Shown here: positions 8,840-17,325 of the stretch, one piece after another
How positions within the stretch are numbered: position 1 is the stretch's first letter
How the letters are laid out: each line of letters starts with the position of its first letter
NCBI RefSeq assembly: GCF_003094615.1
Contig: NZ_QDKO01000008.1
Span: forward strand, 1-64,000
Source: Caulobacter radicis
GTDB lineage: Bacteria > Pseudomonadota > Alphaproteobacteria > Caulobacterales > Caulobacteraceae
Direction of reading: 5' to 3'
Length of the DNA: 64,000 nucleotides
The notes under the pieces: model-generated
What the model saw: only the letters and a program-made list of their open reading frames with translations
Told to the model about the DNA's origin: nothing
Databases searched by the model: none
Position numbers and translations under genes: made by a program

Positions 8840-9418
8840 TTGTCCGCCATCCTCCGCCTGTTCCGCATCGACCATGGTCCGCGCATCGACGCCGAGCGTG
8901 TCTATCTGCGCCTGCCGCGGCTGGCCGACCACAAGCCGTGGGCGCAGCTTAGGGCGGCCTCGCGCGGCTACCTGACGCCCTGGGAGCCCAGCTGGCCGGC
9001 CGACGACCTGACCCGCACGGCCTTCCGCCAGCGGCTGGCCGCCTACGCCCGCGAACTGGAGGCGGGCGAGGCCTTTCCGTTCTTCGTGTTCCGCAAGGAC
9101 GACGACGCCATCGTCGGCGGCGTGCGGCTGTTCAACATCCGCCGGGGCGTCTCGCAGACCGGCGTGATGGGCTACTGGAGCGGCCAGGCCCATGCCGGGC
9201 AGGGCTATACCACCGAGGCGGTGAAGGCGGTGATCGACTTCGCCTTTGGACCGCTGGGCCTTCATCGGCTGGAGGCGGCGTGCATGCCGCACAACGTGCG
9301 CTCGGCGGACCTGTTGTCGCGCTGCGGGTTTTCCGAGGAGGGATACGCCCGCGCTTATCTCAAAATTAACGGCGAGTGGCGAGATCATCGTCTGTTCGGG
9401 TTGATCGCTCCGTCATAG
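8840..9418 (+). CDS. GNAT family N-acetyltransferase, RimJ/RimL-like
   Basis: A 192-residue protein with the acetyl-CoA pyrophosphate loop in SGQAHAGQGYTTEA and the C-terminal LEAACMPHNVRSADLLSRCGFSEEG region typical of RimJ-type acetyltransferases, which modify N-termini of ribosomal or other proteins. Homology to the family begins near LRLFRIDHGPRIDAERVYLR, so the TTG at 8840 is the best start; the open frame continues upstream inside the peptidase gene but that part looks like a frame shadow. The real substrate cannot be told from the sequence. Confidence 0.88.
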   Translation: MSAILRLFRIDHGPRIDAERVYLRLPRLADHKPWAQLRAASRGYLTPWEPSWPADDLTRTAFRQRLAAYARELEAGEAFPFFVFRKDDDAIVGGVRLFNIRRGVSQTGVMGYWSGQAHAGQGYTTEAVKAVIDFAFGPLGLHRLEAACMPHNVRSADLLSRCGFSEEGYARAYLKINGEWRDHRLFGLIAPS

Positions 9419-9464
9419 CGACCGCCCGGGCTGTGACGCCGGCTTTTTCGGCGTGGGAACGGGC

Positions 9465-11132
9465 ATGTCATTCAAGGTAGCCGAGCGACGCATCTGGGAC
9501 GCGACGACCACGCTGGAAGCGTTGGGCGCCGCCGAGGTCGCGCTGTGGCACTGGGAGCCCGAAGCCGACCGCCTGCGCATCAACGGCGCGGCCCGGGCGC
9601 TTGGCCTGTCGCCGCTGGCCCCCGAATGCTCTTCCGCCGCCTTCCGTGCGCTGGCCCTGCCGCAGGACCGCGCCCAGGCCGAGGAGTTGCTGCGTGTCCG
9701 TGAAGCCGGGGCCGAGATCGTCGTTCGCCTGCGCATGCGCAGCGGCGGCGTCTGCATCTGGCGGGGCGTGTGGCTGGAGGAGGGCGTGCGCGCCGCCGGC
9801 GTCATCGCCCCGGAAGTGAAATTCGCCGCCTCCGGCAAGGACGAGCTGACCGGCCTGCTCGACCGCCGCAGCTTCATCGCCCGCGCCCGCGAACGCCTGA
9901 CCCATGACGGCGTGCACGAGCTGGTCGTGGCTGACCTCGACCGCCTGCGCCGCCTGAACGAGGCCCTGGGCCACGAGCGCGCCGACCTCGTCCTGGCCGC
10001 GCTGGGCTCGCGCCTGGCCGCCGCCTTCCCCGAGGGCTCGATCCTGGGCCGCATCGGCGAGGACGAGTTCGCCGTGCTGTGCGAACCCAAGGGCTACGAG
10101 CCCGCCGAACTGCTGCGCACCGCGCTGGAACAGCCCCTGCGCATCGCCGGCTTCGACATCCACCCGACCCTGACCATCGGCGCCGTTTCGGTCGAAGGCG
10201 GCGAGGACGCGCCGGAGGCCGCCGAACTGGTCCGCCGGGCCGAGCTGGCCGTCGAGGCCGCCGCCGCCAACGGGCGCGGCTCGGCCGCCGCCTACGGCCG
10301 CTCGATGGAGACCGACGGCCTGTCGCGCCTGGCCCTGGAAGCCGACCTGCGCGGCGCCATCGGCCGCGGCGAGATCATTCCCTACTTCCAGCCGGTCGTG
10401 CGGCTGTCGACCGGCGCCCTGTCGGGCTTCGAGGCCCTGGCGCGCTGGATCCACCCGCGTCGCGGCCTGCTGCCGCCCGACGAGTTCCTGCCGCTGATCG
10501 AAGAGATGGGCCTGATGGCCGAGCTCGGCGAGCACATGATGCGCAGCGCCGGCAAGCAGCTGGCCGCCTGGCGCCGTAGCCATCCGGCCGTGGGCGCCCT
10601 GACCGTCAGCGTCAACCTGTCGACCGGCGAGATCGACCGCCCGGGCCTGGTGCACGACGTGGCCCAGGTGCTGGCCGAGAACGGCCTGCCGCGCGGCGCG
10701 CTGAAGCTGGAAGTCACCGAAAGCGACATCATGCGCGATCCCGAGCGGGCCGCGGTGATCCTGAAGGCCTTGCGCGAAGCGGGCGCGGGCCTGGCGCTCG
10801 ACGACTTCGGCACGGGTTTCTCGTCGCTGTCGTACCTGACGCGGCTGCCGTTCGACACACTGAAGATCGACCGCTACTTCGTGCGCACCATGGGCGGCAA
10901 CGCCGGCTCGGCCAAGATCGTCCGGTCGGTGGTCAAGCTTGGCCAGGACCTCGACCTGGAAGTGGTGGCCGAGGGCGTCGAGAACGCCGAGATGGCCAGC
11001 GCCCTGCAAAAGCTGGGCTGCGACTACGGCCAGGGCTTCGGCTACGCGCCGGCCCTGTCGCCGCAGGAAGCCGAGGTCTATCTCAACGAGGCCTATGTCG
11101 ACGGCGCCGCGCCGGTGAAGGCGCGGGGCTGA
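9465..11132 (+). CDS. pdeA: cyclic di-GMP phosphodiesterase PdeA (PAS-GGDEF-EAL)
   Basis: A 555-residue protein: a PAS-like N-terminal domain (about 1-125), a GGDEF-type domain (about 130-290) with the variant GEDEF at 198-202, and an EAL domain (about 298-545). The EAL domain has its full catalytic set: E323-A-L, SVNLS, EVTES, LDDFGTG, KIDR, AEGVE and QGFGY. In C. crescentus the matching protein (CC3396, PdeA) breaks c-di-GMP to pGpG, is activated by GTP at the GEDEF domain and is removed by ClpXP with the adaptor CpdR at the swarmer-to-stalked step. The last two residues here are Arg-Gly, matching the reported ClpX recognition tail. ATG 9465 is preferred over the GTG at 9453. Confidence 0.93.
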   Translation: MSFKVAERRIWDATTTLEALGAAEVALWHWEPEADRLRINGAARALGLSPLAPECSSAAFRALALPQDRAQAEELLRVREAGAEIVVRLRMRSGGVCIWRGVWLEEGVRAAGVIAPEVKFAASGKDELTGLLDRRSFIARARERLTHDGVHELVVADLDRLRRLNEALGHERADLVLAALGSRLAAAFPEGSILGRIGEDEFAVLCEPKGYEPAELLRTALEQPLRIAGFDIHPTLTIGAVSVEGGEDAPEAAELVRRAELAVEAAAANGRGSAAAYGRSMETDGLSRLALEADLRGAIGRGEIIPYFQPVVRLSTGALSGFEALARWIHPRRGLLPPDEFLPLIEEMGLMAELGEHMMRSAGKQLAAWRRSHPAVGALTVSVNLSTGEIDRPGLVHDVAQVLAENGLPRGALKLEVTESDIMRDPERAAVILKALREAGAGLALDDFGTGFSSLSYLTRLPFDTLKIDRYFVRTMGGNAGSAKIVRSVVKLGQDLDLEVVAEGVENAEMASALQKLGCDYGQGFGYAPALSPQEAEVYLNEAYVDGAAPVKARG

Positions 11133-11274
11133 GGCCCATCTGCCTCCGGATCGTTCCGCTCTCATCTCCCGTCATTCCCGCCAACGCCGCCGATAACCGG
11201 TGCGGCGTGGACGACCGGCCTGTCGGTAAAAAGAGGGAGCGACCAGTCCCTGGCTTTCGGAGTACGGACGTCAG

Positions 11275-11523
11275 ATGATCTGGAACATCATCGACAGGCG
11301 CTCGCGCCCATATCGCTGGGCAAGCATCAACGCGATAATCGAGGCCGCCTGGCACGACAATTCCGTCGCCGATACGGACGTCGCGCCCGGCGTCAGCCTG
11401 GAGGACGAGGTGACCTACGAACAACGCGAGGGCCTCAGCCTTCACGAAGCGATCAACTGGGCCAACAATCAGGCCTGCCCCGTCACGCTCTATCTGTACG
11501 ACCTGGGGCGGGGCACGATCTGA
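11275..11523 (+). CDS. small hypothetical protein (82 aa)
   Basis: I do not recognise this 82-residue protein. It is polar, with a tryptophan-containing N-terminus (MIWNIIDRRSRPYRW), an acidic middle (SLEDEVTYEQREG) and a C-terminal hydrophobic patch (PVTLYLYDLG). A GGAG lies 12 bp before the ATG. Codons avoided by the neighbours (ATA, AGG, CCA, GCA) occur here, so the gene may be acquired or weakly expressed. It sits between pdeA and another orphan on the same strand. No membrane segment or signal peptide is seen. Confidence 0.55.
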   Translation: MIWNIIDRRSRPYRWASINAIIEAAWHDNSVADTDVAPGVSLEDEVTYEQREGLSLHEAINWANNQACPVTLYLYDLGRGTI

Positions 11524-11602
11524 TAGCGAATCCCGCAAGGGATTGCTGAACTGCCCATGGCGGCGCGCCTGTGACCTGAGGAAATTGCGAGACGCTATCT
11601 CC

Positions 11603-12112
11603 ATGTCCGTCCCGAAGCTCGAACTGAGCGGCCTTCTCTCTCGCTGCACCTTCAGTGATGGCCAAGCCGAAATAAGGCTCGCGCCCTTCGAAATGTCGCA
11701 AGATGAGCTACCCATTTGGTCGCTCGTTTTCTCGGAGCCTAGTTTCGACGCCGGCGCGGTCGAGCCGTCGTTGGACAGTGAAGTCGAGATCGAGGTCTTC
11801 GATGGGCGGGCCATGATCCGCGATATCTTCCGGGGCGCAGAGCAGCTTCTTGTCGGCTCCGAACTGAAGGTGACGCGGGTCAGCTATGACGTCACCGACC
11901 TTCGCCTCCACGTGCGGACGCTTGAGGACAGCTCGAAATACTACAGTGCTGAGCTTCGCGCCGCGACCGCCAAGGACATGCAAGGACGAGGCATTCTGCG
12001 GGAGTTGCTTCGTCGCGCGGAAATCAAGGCGGCCGCCTCCGACCATCACCGCGAGCGACAGGCCGCCGCCATCAACGTGCTCAAGCGGCTTCAGGCCCAT
12101 TTCGGCGAGTGA
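11603..12112 (+). CDS. hypothetical protein (169 aa)
   Basis: Unrecognised soluble protein. ATG 11603 is preferred because the frame upstream to 11543 shows no protein-like composition. The N-terminal two thirds are rich in alternating hydrophobic and acidic residues, suggesting beta structure, and the C-terminal third (KDMQGRGILRELLRRAEIK to the end) is basic and helical. Codons such as ATA, AGG, AGT, CTA and TCT, rare in the adjacent genes, are frequent. It follows the 82-residue orphan by 79 bp; the two may form a small acquired islet. Function unknown. Confidence 0.6.
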   Translation: MSVPKLELSGLLSRCTFSDGQAEIRLAPFEMSQDELPIWSLVFSEPSFDAGAVEPSLDSEVEIEVFDGRAMIRDIFRGAEQLLVGSELKVTRVSYDVTDLRLHVRTLEDSSKYYSAELRAATAKDMQGRGILRELLRRAEIKAAASDHHRERQAAAINVLKRLQAHFGE

Positions 12113-12145
12113 CCTGGATCCGGGGCGGCCTTGCGCCGGTACCGC

Positions 12146-12973
12146 TCACCCCTTCGCCAGGTCGCCGTACCACCAGGCGGCGGTCACCCCGCCGTCCATC
12201 AGGACATCGCTGCCGGTGATGAAGCCGCCGTCGGGGCCCATCAAGAGGGCGCCGACCGCCCCGACCTCGTCGGGCGTTCCCGCGCGCTTGGCGGCCGATC
12301 CCTCGATCATCCTGCGATAGCCCTCGCCGCGCGGGCCTGAGAGCTCGTCGCGGGCCAGGGGCGTCATGACGATGCCGGGACTGATGGCGTTGATCCGTGC
12401 GCCGCGCTGGCCCCAGCGCACGGCCTGGGCCGCCACTCGCAGGGAGTTGCCGCGCTTGGACAGCTGGTAGGCCTTCAGCGGGTCGCTGACCTCGTCCGGC
12501 GACAGGAAGGGCAGGGCCAGCAGGTCCTCGGTGGGCGTCGTGGCCAGGGCGTGGTTCTGCTCGACAGGCAGCGGCGGCAGGCGGTGGCCCGACTGCGAGG
12601 CGATGACCACGCCCGAGCCGCCCTGGGCGATCACCGCCCCGAACAGCTCCAGCACCAGGGCGGTCCCATAGAGGTCGACCCTGAGGATCACCTCGGGCGG
12701 CGCCTGGCTGGGCGAGACGCCGGCTGCGTGGATCAGGCCGGTGACCTCACCCAGGGCCGTGGCGGTGGCTACCAGGGCCTCGACGGAGGGCCGCGAGGCG
12801 ACGTCGACGGCAGCGACATGGGTTTCGTAGCCGGCGTCGGCCAGCACCTCGGCGGCGGCCTGGGCGTTCTGCGGCTTCATGTCGGCCAGCAGCACGCGCT
12901 TGCCCACGCCCACCCGGCGGGCGATGGCCTGGCCGATCTGGCCAGCCCCGATGACGACGATGACCTCGCGCAT
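12146..12973 (-). CDS. SDR family oxidoreductase
   Basis: A 275-residue short-chain dehydrogenase. The NAD(P)-binding turn is GAGQIGQAIAR near the N-terminus and the catalytic Tyr and Lys are in YQLSK, with an upstream SQSGHR holding the expected Ser. The C-terminal motif ARINAISPG and the closing DGGVTAAWWYGD are typical of the classical branch. The stretch between the Ser and the Tyr is longer than usual (LPPLPVEQNHALATTP and on), which suggests an unusual substrate pocket. It points away from pdeA and stands alone on its strand. Confidence 0.9.
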   Translation of the reverse strand: MREVIVVIGAGQIGQAIARRVGVGKRVLLADMKPQNAQAAAEVLADAGYETHVAAVDVASRPSVEALVATATALGEVTGLIHAAGVSPSQAPPEVILRVDLYGTALVLELFGAVIAQGGSGVVIASQSGHRLPPLPVEQNHALATTPTEDLLALPFLSPDEVSDPLKAYQLSKRGNSLRVAAQAVRWGQRGARINAISPGIVMTPLARDELSGPRGEGYRRMIEGSAAKRAGTPDEVGAVGALLMGPDGGFITGSDVLMDGGVTAAWWYGDLAKG

Positions 12974-13075
12974 GGCCTCTCCTTGCTCAGGAGGGCGTCA
13001 TAGCGCCGTCGGAGGCTCGGGATTAGCCGGAGCCTCGTCCATGGCCTGCTGAGCGATCCTCAGCAGTCCTGGAGG

Positions 13076-13708
13076 CTAGCGGCGCGCCTCGGTCGCCATG
13101 CGGACGGCCAGGCCGCCCAGGACGCTGGCCATCAGCCAGCGCTGGATCAGCGCGAAGCTCGGGCGCGTGGCCAGGAAGCCGGCGATGGTCCCGGCGGCCA
13201 GGCAGATCGCGGCGTTGACCGACAGGCTGATGGCGATCTGGCTGCCGCCCAGCAGCAGCGACTGGCCCAGCACGTTCCCGTGCTTCGGATCGATGAACTG
13301 CGGCAGCAGCGACAGATAGAGCATCGCCGCCTTGGGATTGAGCAGGTTGGTCAGGAAGCCCATGGCCATCAGCTTGGCCGGCGGGTCCTTGGGCAGCTCG
13401 CGCACCTGGAATGGCGAGCGGCCGCCGGGCTTGATCGCCTGCCAGGCCAGCCAGCCGAGATAGAGGGCCCCGCCGAAGCGCAGGATGTCGTAGGCGATCG
13501 GGGCGGCCATCAGCAGGGCGGTGATCCCGAGCGCCGCGCAGACCAGATAGACGACGAAGCCCGCCGCCGTACCGGCCAGCGAGACGATGCCCGCCCACTT
13601 GCCCTGGCAGATCGATCGGCTGACCAGGTAGAGCATGTTGGGTCCCGGCGTCAGGGCCATCCCCAGGCAGACCAGGCAGAAGGCGATCCAGGTCTTGGCG
13701 TCGGGCAT
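13076..13708 (-). CDS. LysE family amino-acid exporter
   Basis: A 210-residue inner-membrane protein with about six helices. The LysE/RhtB signature is clear near the N-terminus: CLGMALTPGPNMLYLVSRSICQG. The family exports amino acids or homoserine lactones; the substrate is not evident. The exbD terminator (13733-13766) lies just upstream, so this gene needs its own promoter or is expressed by leakage through that terminator. Confidence 0.92.
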   Translation of the reverse strand: MPDAKTWIAFCLVCLGMALTPGPNMLYLVSRSICQGKWAGIVSLAGTAAGFVVYLVCAALGITALLMAAPIAYDILRFGGALYLGWLAWQAIKPGGRSPFQVRELPKDPPAKLMAMGFLTNLLNPKAAMLYLSLLPQFIDPKHGNVLGQSLLLGGSQIAISLSVNAAICLAAGTIAGFLATRPSFALIQRWLMASVLGGLAVRMATEARR

Positions 13709-13732
13709 CGGGGGCTCCGGTCAAGCGGGCAT

Positions 13733-13766
13733 GAAAAAGGGGCCGGAAGCTTTCGCCGCCGGCCCC
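13733..13766 (-). terminator. intrinsic terminator after exbD-like gene
   Basis: Read on the minus strand, GGGGCCGG (13766-13759) pairs with CCGGCCCC (13746-13739) and is followed by a T tract (the A run at 13738-13734 on the plus strand). It begins 33 bp after the exbD-like stop. Confidence 0.88.
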
Positions 13767-13798
13767 TTCGATACTTTCGGCGATCGCCGAAGAGATCC

Positions 13799-14248
13799 CT
13801 AGTGGATGTCTTCGTTGATCAGGCCGACCTTGTACCAGCCAGCGGTCTGCAGCTGGTTCAGGACGCCCATGAAGTCCGAGTACAGCACGTCGGCGTCGGC
13901 GCGGATCATGACGCGCTGATCGTCCTTCGGACCGGCTTGGCCCTTCGAGGTGAACGAAGCGTCCAGGTCGATCGGCAGGTTGTCGAGGCTGGTTTGCTTG
14001 TCCGCGATGAACAGAGCGCCCGACTTCTGGATCGAGATGAACACCGGCTCCTTCGGCTTCGGCGCGTTCGGCGGCGGCGGGACGGCCGGCGGCAGATCGA
14101 TCTTGATCGAGGTCACGGCCATCGGCACGGCGACCATGAAGATGATCAGCAGAACGAGCAGAATGTCGACGAAGGGCGTGACGTTGATTTCGGAATTCTG
14201 GTTCAGCGAGTAGCGACCGCCGCCGCCGCCAGCAAGTTTAGCCGCCAT
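13799..14248 (-). CDS. exbD: ExbD/TolR family biopolymer transport protein
   Basis: A 149-residue protein with the ExbD/TolR plan: short cytoplasmic N-terminus, a single helix (about residues 23-45) that begins with the family motif INVTPFVDILLVLLIIFMV, whose Asp carries protons, and a periplasmic domain. It has a Pro-rich linker (PPAVPPPPNAPKPKEP) after the helix. The ATG at 14248, preceded by GGGAG, fits better than the upstream Met. ExbD works with ExbB and TonB to energise outer-membrane receptors, but no exbB or tonB is next to it, and a terminator follows, so it is probably monocistronic. Confidence 0.9.
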   Translation of the reverse strand: MAAKLAGGGGGRYSLNQNSEINVTPFVDILLVLLIIFMVAVPMAVTSIKIDLPPAVPPPPNAPKPKEPVFISIQKSGALFIADKQTSLDNLPIDLDASFTSKGQAGPKDDQRVMIRADADVLYSDFMGVLNQLQTAGWYKVGLINEDIH

Positions 14249-14470
14249 AGCCTGACTGTCTCCCGGGGACCGCCCCCAGGCGGTCCAGAAATTGTTAGAT
14301 GCCACGTCTGGCGCAGACGAGCGCGGAAGTAAAGCCCGACGAGACGGCGCGATGGCAACCCCTTTTGTGAGTCTTTTTGGCCTAACGGCGTTCAGGAGGC
14401 GGATTCCCGCTCAACGCTTCGCGCAAGACGCGACTAGCGCTGTGAAACTGGCCGCGCTAAGCCCCCGCGC

Positions 14471-15505
14471 ATGATCTTTTCGTTCGACGCCTACGTCACC
14501 GCCGCCCTGTTCGATCGCGCTGGACGCGCCGGATTCGCCCTGGGCGACGGCACGGTCCGATTCGAGGCCGAGGGCGGCTTCGTCACCGTCGAGGCCCATG
14601 GCGGGCCCCAGGGGGCGTCTTTGGGCGGCGCGGCGCTGGCCGCCTGCGTCCACCCTTCGGGCCGGGGCCTGGTGACCGGCGGCGACGACGGCCGCGTGGT
14701 CTGGAGCCGGCTGGAGGGCGACGAGCTGGTCGCCACCCTGCTGGCCGAGGTCAAGGGCAAGTGGATCGAGCACGTGGCCGCCAGCCCGGCTTCGGGCCTG
14801 ATCGCCTTCACGGCCGGCAAGGAGGTCCACGTGCTGGACGCCGCCGACGACAGCTTCCGCCGTGTCTACGCGCACGAGAAGACGGTGTCGGCGGTGGCCT
14901 TCGATCCGAAGGGCAAGCGCCTGGCCGCGGCCGGCTACGGCGGCGTGTCGCTGTGGTGGGGCCGTATCGCCGACCAGAAGCCGACGGTGATGAAGTGGGC
15001 CGGCAGCCACGTCGGCCTGGCCTACAGCCCCGACGGCAAGTTCCTGGTCTCGGCCATGCAGGAGAACCAGCTACACGGCTGGCGCCTGTCGGACGGCAAG
15101 GACATGCGGATGGGCGGCTATCCGGCCAAGATCAAGAGCATGGCCTTCCTCGACAAGGGCGCGCTGCTGGCCACGGCCGGCGCCAACGGCGCGGTGATCT
15201 GGCCGTTCGCGGGCGCGAGCGGCCCGATGGGCAAGGAAGCCGCCGAGATCGGCTTCTCGCGCGACTCGCTGGTCGTGCAGGTCGCGGGCGTCGACGCCCT
15301 GCCGGTGGCGATCGCCGGCCAGGACAACGGCCGCATCTGGGCCTGCCACCTGCGCTCGGGCCGCATCGAGACCCTGAAGGCCGAGAAGGGCGCGGCGATC
15401 AGCAGCCTGTCGGTCAACGCCGACGGCACGCGCCTGGCCTGGGGCGACGAAAGCGGCGAGGCCGGCGTGCTGGCCGTGCCGGATATCTCGACGCGGAATT
15501 TCTGA
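14471..15505 (+). CDS. WD40 repeat beta-propeller protein
   Basis: A 344-residue protein built of WD40-like repeats; recurrent elements include GRGLVTGGDDGRVVWSRL, AVAFDPKGKRLAAAGYGGVSLWW, GLAYSPDGKFLVSAMQENQLHGW and the last, SSLSVNADGTRLAWGDESGE. About seven blades can be drawn. There is no signal peptide or membrane segment, so it is expected in the cytoplasm as a scaffold. It is divergent from exbD across 222 bp and is followed by a nested repeat region. The partner is unknown. Confidence 0.88.
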   Translation: MIFSFDAYVTAALFDRAGRAGFALGDGTVRFEAEGGFVTVEAHGGPQGASLGGAALAACVHPSGRGLVTGGDDGRVVWSRLEGDELVATLLAEVKGKWIEHVAASPASGLIAFTAGKEVHVLDAADDSFRRVYAHEKTVSAVAFDPKGKRLAAAGYGGVSLWWGRIADQKPTVMKWAGSHVGLAYSPDGKFLVSAMQENQLHGWRLSDGKDMRMGGYPAKIKSMAFLDKGALLATAGANGAVIWPFAGASGPMGKEAAEIGFSRDSLVVQVAGVDALPVAIAGQDNGRIWACHLRSGRIETLKAEKGAAISSLSVNADGTRLAWGDESGEAGVLAVPDISTRNF

Positions 15506-15507
15506 GA

Positions 15508-15853
15508 AATTCCCTCTCTCTTCGAGAGAGGGAGGGGCCCGCCGCGAAGCGGTGGGAGGGTGAGAGGTTTCACCGCCGGAAGGGAAACTCGGCCGCTCCC
15601 CCTTCGTCGTCATCCCAGGCGGAGCGCAGCGAAGACCCGGGACCCAGGGGCCGGCGCAATGCGTCGGGGCTCGCTGGGGCGCTTGAGCCAGCCACCGAGC
15701 CCAGTCCCCCTGGGTCGCCGGATAAGCCCTGCGGGCTTTCCGGGATAACGATGATTTGTTGCCTTCAGCCCGGGCCCCATCCGGACAGGCTGTAACCTCT
15801 CACCCTCCCACGCCCGCGGCGTGGGCCCCTCCCTCTCTCAAAGAGAGAGGGTC
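15508..15853. repeat. family B repeat, copy 2, split by a family D element
   Basis: The 351-bp gap between the WD40 gene and folC holds no gene. Its left edge (15508-15575) and right edge (15793-15853) are inverted halves of family B: CCCTCTCTCTTCGAGAGAGG at the left and CCTCCCTCTCTCAAAGAGAG at the right, with GGTGAGAGGTT and AACCTCTCACC facing inward. About 220 bp lie between the halves instead of the usual 40-60, because a family D repeat is inserted. Confidence 0.8.
15604..15755. repeat. family D repeat nested in family B copy 2
   Basis: The element begins with GTCGTCATCCCAGGCGGAGC, includes GCGCAGCGAAGACCCGGGAC and ends with CCGGGATAACGATGAT, so its ends are imperfect inverted repeats. 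The CGTCATCCC end also occurs in the element at 48774-48819. The internal part holds a second pairing, CCCAGGGG with CCCCCTGGG. Confidence 0.7.
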
Positions 15854-15856
15854 AGG

Positions 15857-17173
15857 TCAGGCTGGCCACGTCGCCTCGTCTGCCCCCAGCACTTCGCCCG
15901 CCAGGTAGAGCGAGCCGCAGATGAGTACGTGCGGGACGGGATCCAGCGCTAGCGCCCGGTTGAGCGCATCGTCGAGGCTGTCGCAGGCGGCGGCGCGCAG
16001 GCCGGCCAGCTCGGCGGCGGCGGCGGTCTGGGCGGCGCTGGCGGCGGCGTGGCCTTCGAAGGTGACCGTGAAGACCTTGGTCGCCACGCCCCGGAAAGCC
16101 TCGAAGAAGCCGGCGGCGTCCTTGTTGGCCAGAAGGCCCGAGATCAGCGCCACGGGGCGGCCGTCGCGGGCGGCCAGATCGGCCACGGCGCGGGCCACGG
16201 CGCGGCCCGCATGGGGGTTGTGGCCGCCGTCGAGCCAGAGGTCGGCGCCGGCGGCTTGCGCGGTCTGCGCGTAGGGGCCGGCGGTCAGGCGCTGGAAACG
16301 GGCCGGCCACACCGTGCCGGCGATCCCCCGGCCCATGGCCTCTTCGCCGATCCTGGGGTCGTCCAGGGCCAGCAGGGCGGCGACCGCGAGGCCAGCGTTG
16401 GCGTACTGGTGCTCGCCGGGCAGGGCGGGGGCGGGCAGGTCGAGCAGGCGCTCGGGCATCTGCACCAGCAGGCGGCCTCGTTCCTCCCAGGCGTCGAACT
16501 CGCGGCCCATGAGCGTGAGCTCGACCCCGGCCATGGCGGCGGCGGTGTCTAGCACCTCGTCGACGGCGTCCTGCTGGCGGGCGCTGACGGCCGGCGCGCC
16601 CGGCTTGATGATGCCGGCCTTCTCGACGGCGATCTGCTCGATGGTGTCGCCCAGGAACTCGCGGTGGTCGAGGTCGATGGGCGCGATGACGCTGACCGCC
16701 GGTTGCGTGATGACGTTGGTGGCGTCGAGCACGCCGCCGAGGCCCACCTCGACGATGCACAGGTCGGCCGGGACCTCGGCGAAGGCGACGAAGGCCGCGG
16801 CCGTGGTGATCTCGAAGAAGGTGATGGCCTGGCCATCGTTGGCGGCCTCGACCCGTTCCAGCACGTCGGCCAGGTGCGCTTCGGTGATCAGCGTCCCGGC
16901 CAGGCGGATGCGCTCGACGAAGCGCACCAGGTGCGGCGAGGTGAAGACATGGACCTTGAGCCCCGCGGCCTCGGCCATGTGGCGCAGATAGGCGACCGTC
17001 GAGCCCTTGCCGTTGGTGCCGGCCACGTGGATCACCGGCGGCAGGCGGTCCTGCGGATCGCCCAGGGCGGCGCACAGACGGCGCATGCGGCCCAGCGACA
17101 GGTCGATCTTCAGCGGATGCAGCGCCCGCAGGCGCTCCAGCGCGGCGTCGTGGGCGCGGAGGTGGTCGGTCAT
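15857..17173 (-). CDS. folC: bifunctional folylpolyglutamate synthase / dihydrofolate synthase
   Basis: A 438-residue Mur-ligase-family enzyme that joins glutamate to dihydropteroate and extends the glutamate tail of folates, using ATP. The P-loop is HVAGTNGKGSTVAYL near residues 48-62; the second family motif is in VEVGLGGVLDATNVI, and LWLDGGHNPHAGRAV marks the C-terminal domain. It is the last gene of the usg-trpFBA-accD-folC run; a family B repeat lies between it and accD, so it may be less tightly coupled to the rest. Confidence 0.95.
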   Translation of the reverse strand: MTDHLRAHDAALERLRALHPLKIDLSLGRMRRLCAALGDPQDRLPPVIHVAGTNGKGSTVAYLRHMAEAAGLKVHVFTSPHLVRFVERIRLAGTLITEAHLADVLERVEAANDGQAITFFEITTAAAFVAFAEVPADLCIVEVGLGGVLDATNVITQPAVSVIAPIDLDHREFLGDTIEQIAVEKAGIIKPGAPAVSARQQDAVDEVLDTAAAMAGVELTLMGREFDAWEERGRLLVQMPERLLDLPAPALPGEHQYANAGLAVAALLALDDPRIGEEAMGRGIAGTVWPARFQRLTAGPYAQTAQAAGADLWLDGGHNPHAGRAVARAVADLAARDGRPVALISGLLANKDAAGFFEAFRGVATKVFTVTFEGHAAASAAQTAAAAELAGLRAAACDSLDDALNRALALDPVPHVLICGSLYLAGEVLGADEATWPA

Positions 17174-17186
17174 GGGAGCCCCGAAA

Positions 17187-17318
17187 GCTCCTCCCCCGCG
17201 AGCGGGGGAGGTGGCGCGGCGCTATCAGCGCCGTGACAGAGGGGGCGAGGGGCGGAGTGCGGCGGTCGCCCCCTCCACCGCTTCGCGGTCCCCCTCCCCC
17301 GTTTCATGGGGGAGGAAC
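17187..17318. repeat. family B repeat, copy 3 (between accD and folC)
   Basis: The left end is GCTCCTCCCCCGCGAGCGGG and the right end CCCCCGTTTCATGGGGGAGG; inner parts read GGCGCGGCGCTATCAGCGCC and CCACCGCTTCGCGGT, each a small hairpin. It fills most of the 152-bp gap within the minus-strand operon. Confidence 0.82.
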
Positions 17319-17325
17319 TTCAGGT

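Noticed and set aside
11165..11215. Fourth full family C element after pdeA
   Set aside because: Only about 15 bp of the terminal sequence is present; no opposite end or core is found. It may be a remnant.
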